NCBI GenBank assembly: GCA_902764415.1
Contig: CACWVU010000012.1
Span: forward strand, 1-57,526
Direction: 5' to 3'
Source: an uncultured bacterium
GTDB lineage: Bacteria; Verrucomicrobiota; Kiritimatiellia; RFP12; UBA1067
Length of the DNA stretch: 57,526 nucleotides
Shown: positions 42,749-50,589 of the stretch, piece by piece
How the letters are laid out: every line of letters starts with the position of its first letter
Position numbering within the stretch: the first letter of the stretch is position 1
The notes under the pieces: model-generated
Told to the model about the DNA's origin: nothing
Seen by the model: the letters and a program-made list of their open reading frames with translations, nothing else
Database searches by the model: none
Position numbers and translations under genes: made by a program

Positions 42749-43641
42749 AGGTCTGGGCGCGGGCGCTGCGCGTGGGGCAGTGGACCAAGAACCTGCTCAT
42801 ACCGGCGGCGTGGCTGTTCGCGCTCGGCGACCCTACCCAGCGCGCGATGGCGCAGGGGTGGCGGCCGGTCCTGCTGATGCTCGGCATGTTCGCGAGCTTC
42901 TGCCTCGTCTCCTCGGCGTTCTACCTCTTGAACGACGTCCGCGACCGCGAATCCGACCGCCGCCACCCTGTCAAGCGCTTCCGTCCCGTCGCCGCCGGAC
43001 TCGTCTCGCCGCGCGAGGCAACCGTCGCCGCCGGCCTCCTGTTCGTCGCCGGCATCGTTCCCTCGCTGGTGATGTTCCTCCGCCACGTCGACCGCTGGCC
43101 GATGATCGCGGTGGTCCTCGTCTACAGCGCCATGCAGCTCTGCTACACCGGCTTTCTCAAGCGCCTGCCCTATGTCGACGTCGTCGTCATCGCCGCCGGC
43201 TTCGTCCTCCGCGCCGTCGCCGGCACGATGGTGCTGGGCGTGCGTCTCTCGCCCTGGCTGCTTGCCTGCGCCTTCTCGCTCTCGCTCTTCCTCGCCCTCT
43301 GCAAGCGCCGCCACGAGAAGCTCCTGAGCGAGGAGTCCCGCCCCGCGCTCGTCGGTTACCACCTGCCCACCCTCGACATGCTCATCGCCTCGTCGGCGAT
43401 GGTCACGCTCTCGGTCTACGTCGCCTACACGCTCGTCCCCTCGACCGTCGCGCGCTACGCCTGCGGCGAAAACCTCGCCTTCACCGCCATCCCAGTCGGC
43501 CTCGGGCTTGTCCGCTACCTCTATCTCACCTACGCCCGCGGCGACGTCGGCCGGCCGGACAAGATCCTGCTCTCCGACAAGGTGATGTGGGCGATTCTCT
43601 TCCTCTACGCCGTCTCTGCCGCGGTAGTGGTGGTGCGATGA
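42727..43641 (+). CDS. UbiA-family polyprenyl-phosphate phosphoribosyltransferase-like protein
   Basis: The 304-aa product has about nine membrane segments. The first Asp-rich motif is NDVRDRESDRRHPVKRFRP (near residue 70), followed by VAAG; the second region is YVDVVVIAAGFVLRAVAG. The K-R-F-R-P after the motif is the hallmark, as I recall it, of the decaprenyl-phosphate phosphoribosyltransferase branch (mycobacterial Rv3806c type), which transfers phosphoribose from PRPP to a lipid carrier. It may supply a lipid-linked pentose for an envelope glycan, with the upstream DUF2723-like protein as a possible user. The ATG at 42727 gives the normal N-terminus. The stop overlaps folC (ATGA). Confidence 0.82.
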   Translation: MAYLKTIKVWARALRVGQWTKNLLIPAAWLFALGDPTQRAMAQGWRPVLLMLGMFASFCLVSSAFYLLNDVRDRESDRRHPVKRFRPVAAGLVSPREATVAAGLLFVAGIVPSLVMFLRHVDRWPMIAVVLVYSAMQLCYTGFLKRLPYVDVVVIAAGFVLRAVAGTMVLGVRLSPWLLACAFSLSLFLALCKRRHEKLLSEESRPALVGYHLPTLDMLIASSAMVTLSVYVAYTLVPSTVARYACGENLAFTAIPVGLGLVRYLYLTYARGDVGRPDKILLSDKVMWAILFLYAVSAAVVVVR

Positions 43642-44933
43642 AGCGCCTCCTCGACCACCTCGCCGGCTGCGCGCGGTTCGGGATGCGTCCCGGCCTCGAG
43701 GCGATCGATGCCGTCGCCGCTGCGCTCGGCCGCCCCGAGCGCGCGTTTCCGTCCATCCACATCGCCGGCACCAACGGGAAGGGCGCCGTTGCCGCCATCC
43801 TCGACGCGGCGCTCCGCGCCCGTTCCCTCGCCTCCGTCGCCCGCTACACCAGCCCCCACCTCGTCCGCATCAACGAACGCTTCTTCATCGACGGCGCCGC
43901 AGTGCGCGATGACGCGCTCACTGCCGCCGCGGACGCCGTTCTCTCCGCCCCTGGCGCCGAAAGGCTCACTTATTTCGAGACTCTGACCGCCATCGCCTTC
44001 GTCCTCTTCGCGCGTCTCCGCCCCGCCTTCGCCGTCATCGAATGCGGACTCGGCGGACGGCTTGACGCCACCAATCTCGTCGTCCCCGCCGTTTCGGTGA
44101 TCACCCGGATCGGACTCGACCACTGCGACTGGCTCGGCGACACCATCGAGAAAATCGCCGCGGAGAAGGCGGGGATCGTCAAGCCCGGCGTCCCGGTCGT
44201 CCTCGGCGCCAACGAGCCCGCCGTGCGCGAAGTCGTCTCGCGCCGCGCGGCGGAACTTGGCGCGCCGTTCGTCTACGCCCCCGACCTCGCCGACGAAAGC
44301 GAGATTCCCAGCGGCTTTTCGCTCGGAGGCGCGTTCAACCGCGAAAACGCCGTCACCGCGCTCGCGGTCCTCAGGACGCTGGAAAGGCTGGGCAAAGTCC
44401 CAGCCTCGCCGGATCCCTGCGCCGGCTTCAACGCGGTCTACTGGCCTGGGCGCTACCAGCGCCTCGGCGCAACGCTGGTGGACGGCGCGCACAACCCGCC
44501 CGCCGCCGCCGCGCTCGCCGCCGCCCTGCGCGCGGACGGGGTGCTGGCGCGCAGCCTCGCGCTCGTCGCCGGGTTCTGCGGCGACAAGGACGTCGCCGCG
44601 GTGCTGCGGACGCTCTCGCCGCTCGTCGCGCGCGGCTACGCCGTTCAGACCTCGAACCCGCGCTCGCTTTCCGCCGCGGCGACGGCGGCGAAGATGCGCG
44701 CGGCTGGCATCGAGGCGACAGCGTGCGCGTCGCTCGACGAGGCGCTGGCGCTTTCCGGCGCGGCGTCCGCGGCAAAGGAGCATGTCGCGGCCGCGCCCCG
44801 CGTACTCGTCGCGGGCTCGCTCTTCCTCGCCGGCGAGGCGCTCGCCGCCCTTGGCGCCATCCCCGCCCAGCCCGCCCGCCGCCCCGACCCCTCCGAAACC
44901 CTCGCCCCTAACCACCCCGCTGGATGCTGGTAG
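43638..44933 (+). CDS. folC: Dihydrofolate synthase / folylpolyglutamate synthase
   Basis: This 431-aa Mur-ligase-fold enzyme adds glutamate to dihydropteroate and folates. Visible motifs are the P-loop IHIAGTNGKGAVAAILDAAL (about 37-56), the segment TYFETLTAIAF, IECGLGGRLDATNLV, ITRIGLDHCDWLG and the late VDGAHNPPAAAAL. The C-terminus is Ala/Pro-rich and a little extended. The start overlaps the UbiA stop, ending this run; the next gene has its own promoter. Confidence 0.92.
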   Translation: MKRLLDHLAGCARFGMRPGLEAIDAVAAALGRPERAFPSIHIAGTNGKGAVAAILDAALRARSLASVARYTSPHLVRINERFFIDGAAVRDDALTAAADAVLSAPGAERLTYFETLTAIAFVLFARLRPAFAVIECGLGGRLDATNLVVPAVSVITRIGLDHCDWLGDTIEKIAAEKAGIVKPGVPVVLGANEPAVREVVSRRAAELGAPFVYAPDLADESEIPSGFSLGGAFNRENAVTALAVLRTLERLGKVPASPDPCAGFNAVYWPGRYQRLGATLVDGAHNPPAAAALAAALRADGVLARSLALVAGFCGDKDVAAVLRTLSPLVARGYAVQTSNPRSLSAAATAAKMRAAGIEATACASLDEALALSGAASAAKEHVAAAPRVLVAGSLFLAGEALAALGAIPAQPARRPDPSETLAPNHPAGCW

Positions 44934-44939
44934 TGTCAG

Positions 44940-44968
44940 TTGACAGACTTGGGAGGATATGGTAATAT
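44940..44968 (+). promoter_or_regulatory. Sigma-70 promoter of the 1731-aa surface gene leader
   Basis: TTGACA (44940-44945), a 17-base spacer and TAATAT (44963-44968) with a TGG extension. The -35 and following bases TTGACAGACT are identical to those before the last surface gene (50554-50563). A GTG codon starts 8 bases after the -10. Confidence 0.82.
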
Positions 44969-44975
44969 TCTCATC

Positions 44976-45074
44976 GTGAAGACAGAAACCAACTTGATTC
45001 TGCCCGGAGTTGGCGTATTAGCCTCCTCTCATAGTCATTCACATACCCAAAAACCAGCTGGAGGATTCAGATGA
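44976..45074 (+). CDS. Leaderless upstream ORF (32 codons) coupled to the surface gene
   Basis: A GTG only 8 bases after the -10 box opens a frame of 32 codons plus stop (VKTETNLILPGVGVLASSHS...). Its TGA (45072-45074) overlaps the ATG of the giant gene at 45071 (ATGA). The frame runs through GGAGGA at 45060-45065, the ribosome site of the giant gene. The peptide has no recognisable domain and includes a His/Ser alternation (SHSHSH). Its position suggests a leader ORF that couples or gates translation of the surface protein. It could be chance, but the exact overlap and the parallel at 50590 argue for function. Confidence 0.5.
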   Translation: MKTETNLILPGVGVLASSHSHSHTQKPAGGFR

Positions 45075-48000
45075 ACATGGTCAAGAAACTCGTGTGTGGT
45101 GTTGTGTGTGCCGCGGTCGCGCTTGGCGCGGCAAGCGCGTGGGCGGCGGGAACGCTACCGAGCGGCTACACCGAAGTCGAGTACATCCAGGGCAACGGCT
45201 ATGTTCGGATCACGACCGACTACACGCCGAATCCCTCCGCCGACAAGGTCGAGGTGGTGGTAGAGTGGCCTAACGGGACACTCAACAATAACCAGGCGGT
45301 CTGGTGCGCCCGTGTCGGCTCCGGCGCGAACAACGCGAGCTGGACGCTCTTTCTGCTCAACAGCAGCGGCTACAAGTTTCGCTTCGACTACAGTAATGCG
45401 GCCGGCAATTATCTGACTCATGCGGTTGAGGCGGATACGAAATACACCGTCACCGTGGATCGCAATGAGATCACCTGGTCCGGCGGCGAAGGGCAGACGC
45501 ATACTGAGGTTGCGGGATTCACCGCCGCCGGCAGCGAGCTCCAGCTGTTTGCGTCGCACCAGAACGGCATTGACAACAGCCTTAACAACTGGGGCAAGCA
45601 CAAACTCTATTCCTTCAAGGTCTGGCGGTCGGACGAGCTCATCCACTACTTCGTCCCGTGCAAGGACGCGAACGACGTGGTGACGATGTATGACATCTGC
45701 GACAACCCAGCAACGTTGACTGTCAAATATGCCGCCGCCGCCCCCGCCGACAGCCGAGTGTTCACCGCCGGACCCGAAGGCCACTACTACGACGACTCGT
45801 TCTTCAACACCGACGGCCTGCTCGACATCCAAGGATCGCCTGCCGATATCGGGACTCCATCTCCTGCCTACGGGCTCCTGTCCAATCTCACGGCCGGTCA
45901 GACGGAGTCTGTCTCCTGCGGCACGCCAGTAGTGACGAACGCGTCCGAGAATCTAGAGTATACCTGCATCGGCTGGAAGCTCTACAACTACGACGGCAAC
46001 GAGGATTCGTCAGGGTCGGAGACCTCCTTCGCCTACACGCATCCGTCGCCGGCTGAATACCGTCGCCTCGTGTGGCAGTGGGCGGTGAGTTCGGTCAAGG
46101 GCACGGTCACGGCCGGTGTTGGCGGCTCGGTTTCGCCGTCCGGCACCGCCTGGTTCGCGGTCAATACCCCTGTCACCATGACGGCAACGCCGAACGCAGG
46201 GAAGGGGTTCATCAAGTGGTCGGGAGATCTGCCTACGGGCGTTTCTGATATGTCCGCATCTTTTACCTTTACGCCGACGGCGCCGTTCGAGTTGACGGCC
46301 AGTTTCGGTTCGGCCTACTATGTGGCGACGACCGGTAGCGATGATAACGATGGCAGCGAGGAGCATCCCTTCGCCACCATCTCCAACGCGATCGAGAAGG
46401 CAGCCGCGGCGATCGACCTGAACGGCGGCAATGCCGTCATTCACCTCGCCGACGGCACCTACACGGAGTCGGGGCTGGTCCTCGACAAGGCGATTTCCGT
46501 AATCGGCGCGAGCCGCGACGGCGTCGTCATCAACGACGGCATCGTCGGCAAGCGCGCCTTCACGCTGTCGCACGACGAGGCCTTGGTGTCGAGCCTGACA
46601 ATCACGAACTTCGGCTACAGGACGAACGGTGGACAGGGCGGCCACATCCGGATGACGGCGGGCACGGTGTCCGACTGCGTCATCAAGGACGGCCGTGCCG
46701 CCGCGTACGCAGGCTACGGAAACGGCGGCAACGTCTGGATGTCGGGCGGGCGGCTCGAGCGCTGCTACGTGGTGAACGGCAGGGCCAACTGGGGCGGCTG
46801 GTGCGGCTCGAAGGCAAGCTACGGCATGGGTCTCTACGCTTCGGGCGGCGTCGTCGACAGCTGCTTCTTCAAGAACAACCGGGACGACAACAGCAACGGC
46901 CGCAACTACGGCAGCGTCTACCTCGACGGCGCGGTCACGATGGTGAACTGCACGGTGACCGGCGGCTATTCGCGCTATGGCGAGGCATGCGGCATCTTCA
47001 TCAACAACGCCAGCGCGAAGGTGGTGAACTGCATTGCCTACGGCAACTACAACACCACCTCCAGCACGGCTGACTCGAACTTCGGCAATAAGAACCTTGG
47101 CCGCTACTTCTACTGCGCATCGGTTATCACGAACGCGTCCTGCGCGACGTGGACGGTGCTGAAGGACGAAGACTTCGTCAACTACCGTACGTATTCGCCC
47201 CCGACGCAGAGGAGTCCGACCTTCAGCGACTTGCAAGCCTACTTGACCAGCGAGGAGTACGAGAACTTCGACTGGCGGCTGCGCCTCACCTCGCCCGCCA
47301 TTGACGCCGGCACGACGGACACCGACTACCGTCCCGCCGGCTGCGCGACGCTCGACCTGGACGGCAACGCCCGCGTTTCTGGTTCGTCCATCGACCTCGG
47401 CTGCTGGGAGTACGACCAGTCGCATCTGACCTGCGGCGCATACCTGGACGGCTACGGCGCGCTTGAAAACGGCACCCTCTCATTCCACGCCACCTCCGCC
47501 GGCGCGTCGGGCGCAGTCCTCTACCGCTGGGACTACGGCAACGGCGTGACCGTGGAAACGCCAAACGCCGACCATACCTACAGCTATCCGGCGGCCGGCT
47601 ACTACACCGCGCGGGTCCAGGCTTCGTCCGACGGCGGCAGCACCTGGAGCGACTGGTTCACGGTGCCGACACGCGTCGCCGTCGCGCCTGAGGTGATGTA
47701 CGTGGACTCCAACTGCGCGACGCCGACCTTCCCCTACAAGACGCGGGCGACGGCGGCGAATACGCTCGGCGCGGCGGTGGGGGTGCTCACCAACAACGTC
47801 TCGGTGAACAAGACGATCATCGGCGGCGTGGAAATCGTGGTCCTGAGCGGGTCGCGCTCCAACGACACCGGCATGTTCCTTGCGACTGCCGTCACGATCC
47901 GAGGCGAATCGTCCGACCCCGCGGACGCGGAGATCGTGGACAGCGTCGTCGGCAGCCGGGCGTTCACGATCACGCATCCCGACGTGGTCGTCTCCAACCT

Positions 48001-50266
48001 CACCATCTCCGGCAGCGGTCTCCGTACCAACGGAGGACAGGGCGGCCACCTCAAGATGACGGCGGGACTCGTCTCCAACTGCGCCATCAAGAACGGTCGC
48101 GCTGGCGCGAGCAAGGGCTACGGCAATGGCGGCAATGTCTGGATGTCGGGTGGGCGGTTCGAGCGCTGCCTCGTCACCGGCGGCACGGCCAACTGGGGCG
48201 GCTTTTCCCAGTCTGAGAGCTACGGCATGGGGCTTTACGCCACGGGCGGCGTCATCGACAGCTGCTTCTTCAAGGACAACAAGACCGACAACAGCGACGG
48301 GAACAACTCCGCGGTCGTCTACCTCGACGGCGCGGCCACGCTGGTGAACTGCACGGTGACCGGCGGCTTGACGCGAAATTACAAAGGCAAGGGCTCGGGC
48401 ATCTATATTGGCAACGCCAACGCGAAGGTCGTGAACTGCATCGCCTGCGGCAACTACATCGTGACGAAGCCCAACATCTACCATACCGCCGCGGCAAACT
48501 TCGGCTCGGCGAACTACGGCCGCTATTTCTACTGCGCCGCGGCCTTCACCAACACGTCCTGCGCGACCTGGACGGTGCTGAAGGACGACGACCTGGTCAA
48601 GTTCAGGACATTCTCCGGGACTAAGGATACCGAACTCTCCGCCTACTTCGGCAGCGAAGAGTATGCGGGCTTTGACTGGCACCAGCGGCTTTCTTCGCCG
48701 TTGGTCGAAGGCGGCACGACCGATCCCGACTACCGTCCCGCCGACGGCGCGACGCTCGATTTGGACGGCAACCCCCGCGTTGCCGGCACGTCCATCGACA
48801 TTGGCTGCTGGGAATACGCGCAGTCGCAGTTCACCTGCGGCGGCAGCCTGTCGAAATACGGTGCGCTCGAGAGCGAGACGGTCACGTTCAACGGGTTCGC
48901 GGCCGGACCGTCGAGCGACGTGGTCTTCCGCTGGGACTACGGCAACGGCGTGACCGAGGAGACGCAGGAAGCCCATCACTCCTACAGCTATCCGGCGGCC
49001 GGCTACTTCACCGTGAAGGTCCAGGCTTCGCCCGACGGCGGCAACACCTGGACCGACTGGTACACGGTGCCGACGCGCATCGCCGTCGCGCCGGAGGTGA
49101 TGTACGTGGACTCCAACTGCGCGACGCCGGTCTTCCCCTACACGACGCGGGCGACGGCGGCGAATACGCTCGGCGCGGCGGTCGGGGCGCTCACCAACAA
49201 CGTCTCGGAAAACCAGACGGTCGTCGATGGCGTGGACATCGTGGTGCTGAAGGGGTCGCATTCCAACGACACCGGCTTCTTCCTCGCGACCGCCGTCAGG
49301 ATCCGCGGCGAGTCCGTCAACCCCGCGGATGCGGAGATCGTGGACGACGTCGTCGGTTCCCGCGCGTTCACGATCACCCATCCTGACGTTGTCGTCTCGA
49401 ACCTCACCATCTCCGGCCTTGGGCTTAGAATGACGGCCCCGCCATGCAACGGCGAAGGCGGACATATCCGGATGACTGGCGGGCTTGTCGCCAACTGCGT
49501 CATCAAGAACGGCCGCGCCAGCGGACAGAAGAGCTACGGCAACGGCGGCAACGTCTGGATGTCGGGCGGGCGCGTCGAGCGCTGCCTCGTCTCCGGCGGC
49601 ACCGCCAACTGGGGCACCTTCCCCAATCACGAGAGCTGCGGCATGGGGCTTTACGCCACTGGCGGCGTCATCGACAGCTGCTTCTTCAAGGACAACAAGA
49701 CCGACAGCAGCGACGGGCAGAACTCTGCCAGCGTCTACCTCAACGGCCCGGTCACGATGGTGAACTGCACGGTGACTGGCGGCTGGGCTCGCAATTACAA
49801 TGTCAAGGGCTCCGGCATCCATATCGCCAGCGCCAGCGCGAAGGCGGTGAACTGCGTCGCCTACGGCAACTATATCGGGAAGGGCACTATCACCAGCACC
49901 GCCGTGGCGAACTTCGGCAACGCGAACTACGATCGCTACTTCTACTGCGGCGCGGCCTTCACGAACGCGTCCTGCGCGACGTGGACGATGCTGACGGACG
50001 CGGACTTCGTCAAGTACAGTTCGTTCACGGGGTCGACCGAAGCCCAGCTCAAGACCTATTTTGGCAGCGAGGAGTATTCGACGTTCGACTGGCACCAGAA
50101 GCGCCATTCGCAGCTGATCGACCGCGGCACGACCGATACGGCCTACCGTCCCGCCGACAGCTCGGCGGTCGACCTGGACGGCAACCTGCGCGTCGACGAC
50201 AAGACGATCGACCTCGGCTGCTGGGAAGTCTACTCCAACCAGGGCTTCTTCATCCGCCTGCGTTGA
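45071..50266 (+). CDS. Giant secreted protein: ConA-like domain, InlB-like repeat, triple beta-helix/PKD modules
   Basis: The 1731-aa product has a Sec signal (MNMVKKLVCGVVCAAVALGAASAWA; first cut near 25). Residues about 27-240 are a ConA/LamG-like domain (SGYTEVEYIQGNG, then KVWRSDELIHYFVPCKD). A Gly/Thr-rich InlB-type repeat lies at about 345-415 (GTVTAGVGGSVSPSG...MTATPNAGKGFIKW). Three right-handed beta-helix modules follow (about 415-790, 875-1255, 1340-1725), each with YGNGGNVWMSGGR and MVNCTVTGG. They are joined by two PKD-like domains (FRWDYGNGVTEETQ, SYPAAGYFTVKVQAS). Modules 2 and 3 are highly similar even in DNA (47695-48800 and 49097-50200). A carbohydrate-binding or adhesive surface role is inferred. 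GGAGGA precedes the ATG. Confidence 0.82.
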   Translation: MNMVKKLVCGVVCAAVALGAASAWAAGTLPSGYTEVEYIQGNGYVRITTDYTPNPSADKVEVVVEWPNGTLNNNQAVWCARVGSGANNASWTLFLLNSSGYKFRFDYSNAAGNYLTHAVEADTKYTVTVDRNEITWSGGEGQTHTEVAGFTAAGSELQLFASHQNGIDNSLNNWGKHKLYSFKVWRSDELIHYFVPCKDANDVVTMYDICDNPATLTVKYAAAAPADSRVFTAGPEGHYYDDSFFNTDGLLDIQGSPADIGTPSPAYGLLSNLTAGQTESVSCGTPVVTNASENLEYTCIGWKLYNYDGNEDSSGSETSFAYTHPSPAEYRRLVWQWAVSSVKGTVTAGVGGSVSPSGTAWFAVNTPVTMTATPNAGKGFIKWSGDLPTGVSDMSASFTFTPTAPFELTASFGSAYYVATTGSDDNDGSEEHPFATISNAIEKAAAAIDLNGGNAVIHLADGTYTESGLVLDKAISVIGASRDGVVINDGIVGKRAFTLSHDEALVSSLTITNFGYRTNGGQGGHIRMTAGTVSDCVIKDGRAAAYAGYGNGGNVWMSGGRLERCYVVNGRANWGGWCGSKASYGMGLYASGGVVDSCFFKNNRDDNSNGRNYGSVYLDGAVTMVNCTVTGGYSRYGEACGIFINNASAKVVNCIAYGNYNTTSSTADSNFGNKNLGRYFYCASVITNASCATWTVLKDEDFVNYRTYSPPTQRSPTFSDLQAYLTSEEYENFDWRLRLTSPAIDAGTTDTDYRPAGCATLDLDGNARVSGSSIDLGCWEYDQSHLTCGAYLDGYGALENGTLSFHATSAGASGAVLYRWDYGNGVTVETPNADHTYSYPAAGYYTARVQASSDGGSTWSDWFTVPTRVAVAPEVMYVDSNCATPTFPYKTRATAANTLGAAVGVLTNNVSVNKTIIGGVEIVVLSGSRSNDTGMFLATAVTIRGESSDPADAEIVDSVVGSRAFTITHPDVVVSNLTISGSGLRTNGGQGGHLKMTAGLVSNCAIKNGRAGASKGYGNGGNVWMSGGRFERCLVTGGTANWGGFSQSESYGMGLYATGGVIDSCFFKDNKTDNSDGNNSAVVYLDGAATLVNCTVTGGLTRNYKGKGSGIYIGNANAKVVNCIACGNYIVTKPNIYHTAAANFGSANYGRYFYCAAAFTNTSCATWTVLKDDDLVKFRTFSGTKDTELSAYFGSEEYAGFDWHQRLSSPLVEGGTTDPDYRPADGATLDLDGNPRVAGTSIDIGCWEYAQSQFTCGGSLSKYGALESETVTFNGFAAGPSSDVVFRWDYGNGVTEETQEAHHSYSYPAAGYFTVKVQASPDGGNTWTDWYTVPTRIAVAPEVMYVDSNCATPVFPYTTRATAANTLGAAVGALTNNVSENQTVVDGVDIVVLKGSHSNDTGFFLATAVRIRGESVNPADAEIVDDVVGSRAFTITHPDVVVSNLTISGLGLRMTAPPCNGEGGHIRMTGGLVANCVIKNGRASGQKSYGNGGNVWMSGGRVERCLVSGGTANWGTFPNHESCGMGLYATGGVIDSCFFKDNKTDSSDGQNSASVYLNGPVTMVNCTVTGGWARNYNVKGSGIHIASASAKAVNCVAYGNYIGKGTITSTAVANFGNANYDRYFYCGAAFTNASCATWTMLTDADFVKYSSFTGSTEAQLKTYFGSEEYSTFDWHQKRHSQLIDRGTTDTAYRPADSSAVDLDGNLRVDDKTIDLGCWEVYSNQGFFIRLR
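47690..48840 (+). repeat. Intragenic module repeat, copy A (copy B 49090-50240)
   Basis: This stretch and 49090-50240 share long runs of identical or near-identical DNA, for example the bases encoding VMYVDSNCATP...TRATAANTLGAAVG and FTITHPDVVVSNLTISG. Both encode a beta-helix module. A more diverged third copy lies at about 46310-47420. This points to recent tandem duplication and possible recombination between modules. Confidence 0.75.
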
Positions 50267-50268
50267 GT

Positions 50269-50343
50269 TAACACACGGATTTGTTCGCGACTACGTCGCT
50301 CACAGATGGCGAAGGTCGTAGACCTGAGCAAATCCGTGTGTTA
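50269..50343 (+). repeat. 75-base inverted-repeat element just after the surface gene
   Basis: TAACACACGGATTTG (50269-50283) is perfectly inverted at 50329-50343. Inside, TACG-TCGC can pair with GCGA...CGTA, giving a nested hairpin. It begins two bases after the stop codon, so it may be a long hairpin terminator (no T-run) or a small non-coding element with terminal repeats. Confidence 0.7.
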
Positions 50344-50347
50344 TGGC

Positions 50348-50368
50348 ATCCACGAACCGCGAAACACA
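50348..50368 (+). repeat. Short heptamer run (AACCACG family)
   Basis: ATCCACG, AACCGCG and AAACACA in 7-base register, intergenic; a degenerate member of the family seen at metG, glnS and queD. Confidence 0.6.
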
Positions 50369-50445
50369 GCCTTCTATTTTTGAGAACTTATGCGGAATGC
50401 CGCAGTAGTTTTAGCCATGCTATTGACTTTGGGCGCATAGGCAAG

Positions 50446-50459
50446 TGGGGACAGACCCC
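50446..50459 (+). repeat. Dispersed 12-mer TGGGGACAGACC, copy 2
   Basis: An exact match to 5920-5931. Here it extends to GGGG-ACAGA-CCCC, a potential 4-bp hairpin. Confidence 0.5.
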
Positions 50460-50484
50460 GCCAGATTATAAGCCGCTGCTGATT

Positions 50485-50549
50485 GCCAATTCACCGAATG
50501 AAAATATGCCAATTCACCGAACAGAAATATGCCAATTCACCGAACGCGG
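50485..50549 (+). repeat. Three 23-base direct repeats upstream of a promoter
   Basis: Units start at 50485, 50508 and 50531, each opening with the constant GCCAATTCACCGAA; the first two end in GAAAATAT or GAAATAT and the third is partial. The array stops 4 bases before the -35 box, so it may be a set of regulator-binding sites. Confidence 0.85.
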
Positions 50550-50553
50550 CCCA

Positions 50554-50582
50554 TTGACAGACTCGGTGGGGTATGGTATTAT
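50554..50582 (+). promoter_or_regulatory. Sigma-70 promoter of the poly-G leader
   Basis: A consensus -35 TTGACA (50554-50559), a 17-base spacer and TATTAT (50577-50582) with a TGG extension. The ATG of the small leader ORF at 50590 is 8 bases downstream. The -35 region matches the promoter at 44940. Confidence 0.87.
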
Positions 50583-50589
50583 ACGCGTA

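Larger units (their letters stand above)
50267..50589 (+). other. Intergenic region before the last surface gene leader
   Basis: This 323-base gap holds no gene I accept. In order it contains the inverted-repeat element (50269-50343), a short degenerate heptamer run (ATCCACG, AACCGCG, AAACACA; 50348-50368) and a GCGG-AATG-CCGC mini-hairpin near 50400. Then come the second TGGGGACAGACC (50446-50457), three 23-base direct repeats (50485-50549) and a promoter (50554-50582). Confidence 0.75.

Noticed and set aside
45155..50107. Long minus-strand frames opposite the surface genes
   Set aside because: Same shadow pattern (low-complexity Arg/Val/Ala/Asp/His); the plus frames carry signal peptides and repeats.
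50269..50343. Integron attC site
   Set aside because: The ends do not fit the RYYYAAC/GTTRRRY core sites, and no integrase or cassette array is seen.
50485..50549. CRISPR array
   Set aside because: The three repeats are directly adjacent with no spacers, and no cas genes are present.
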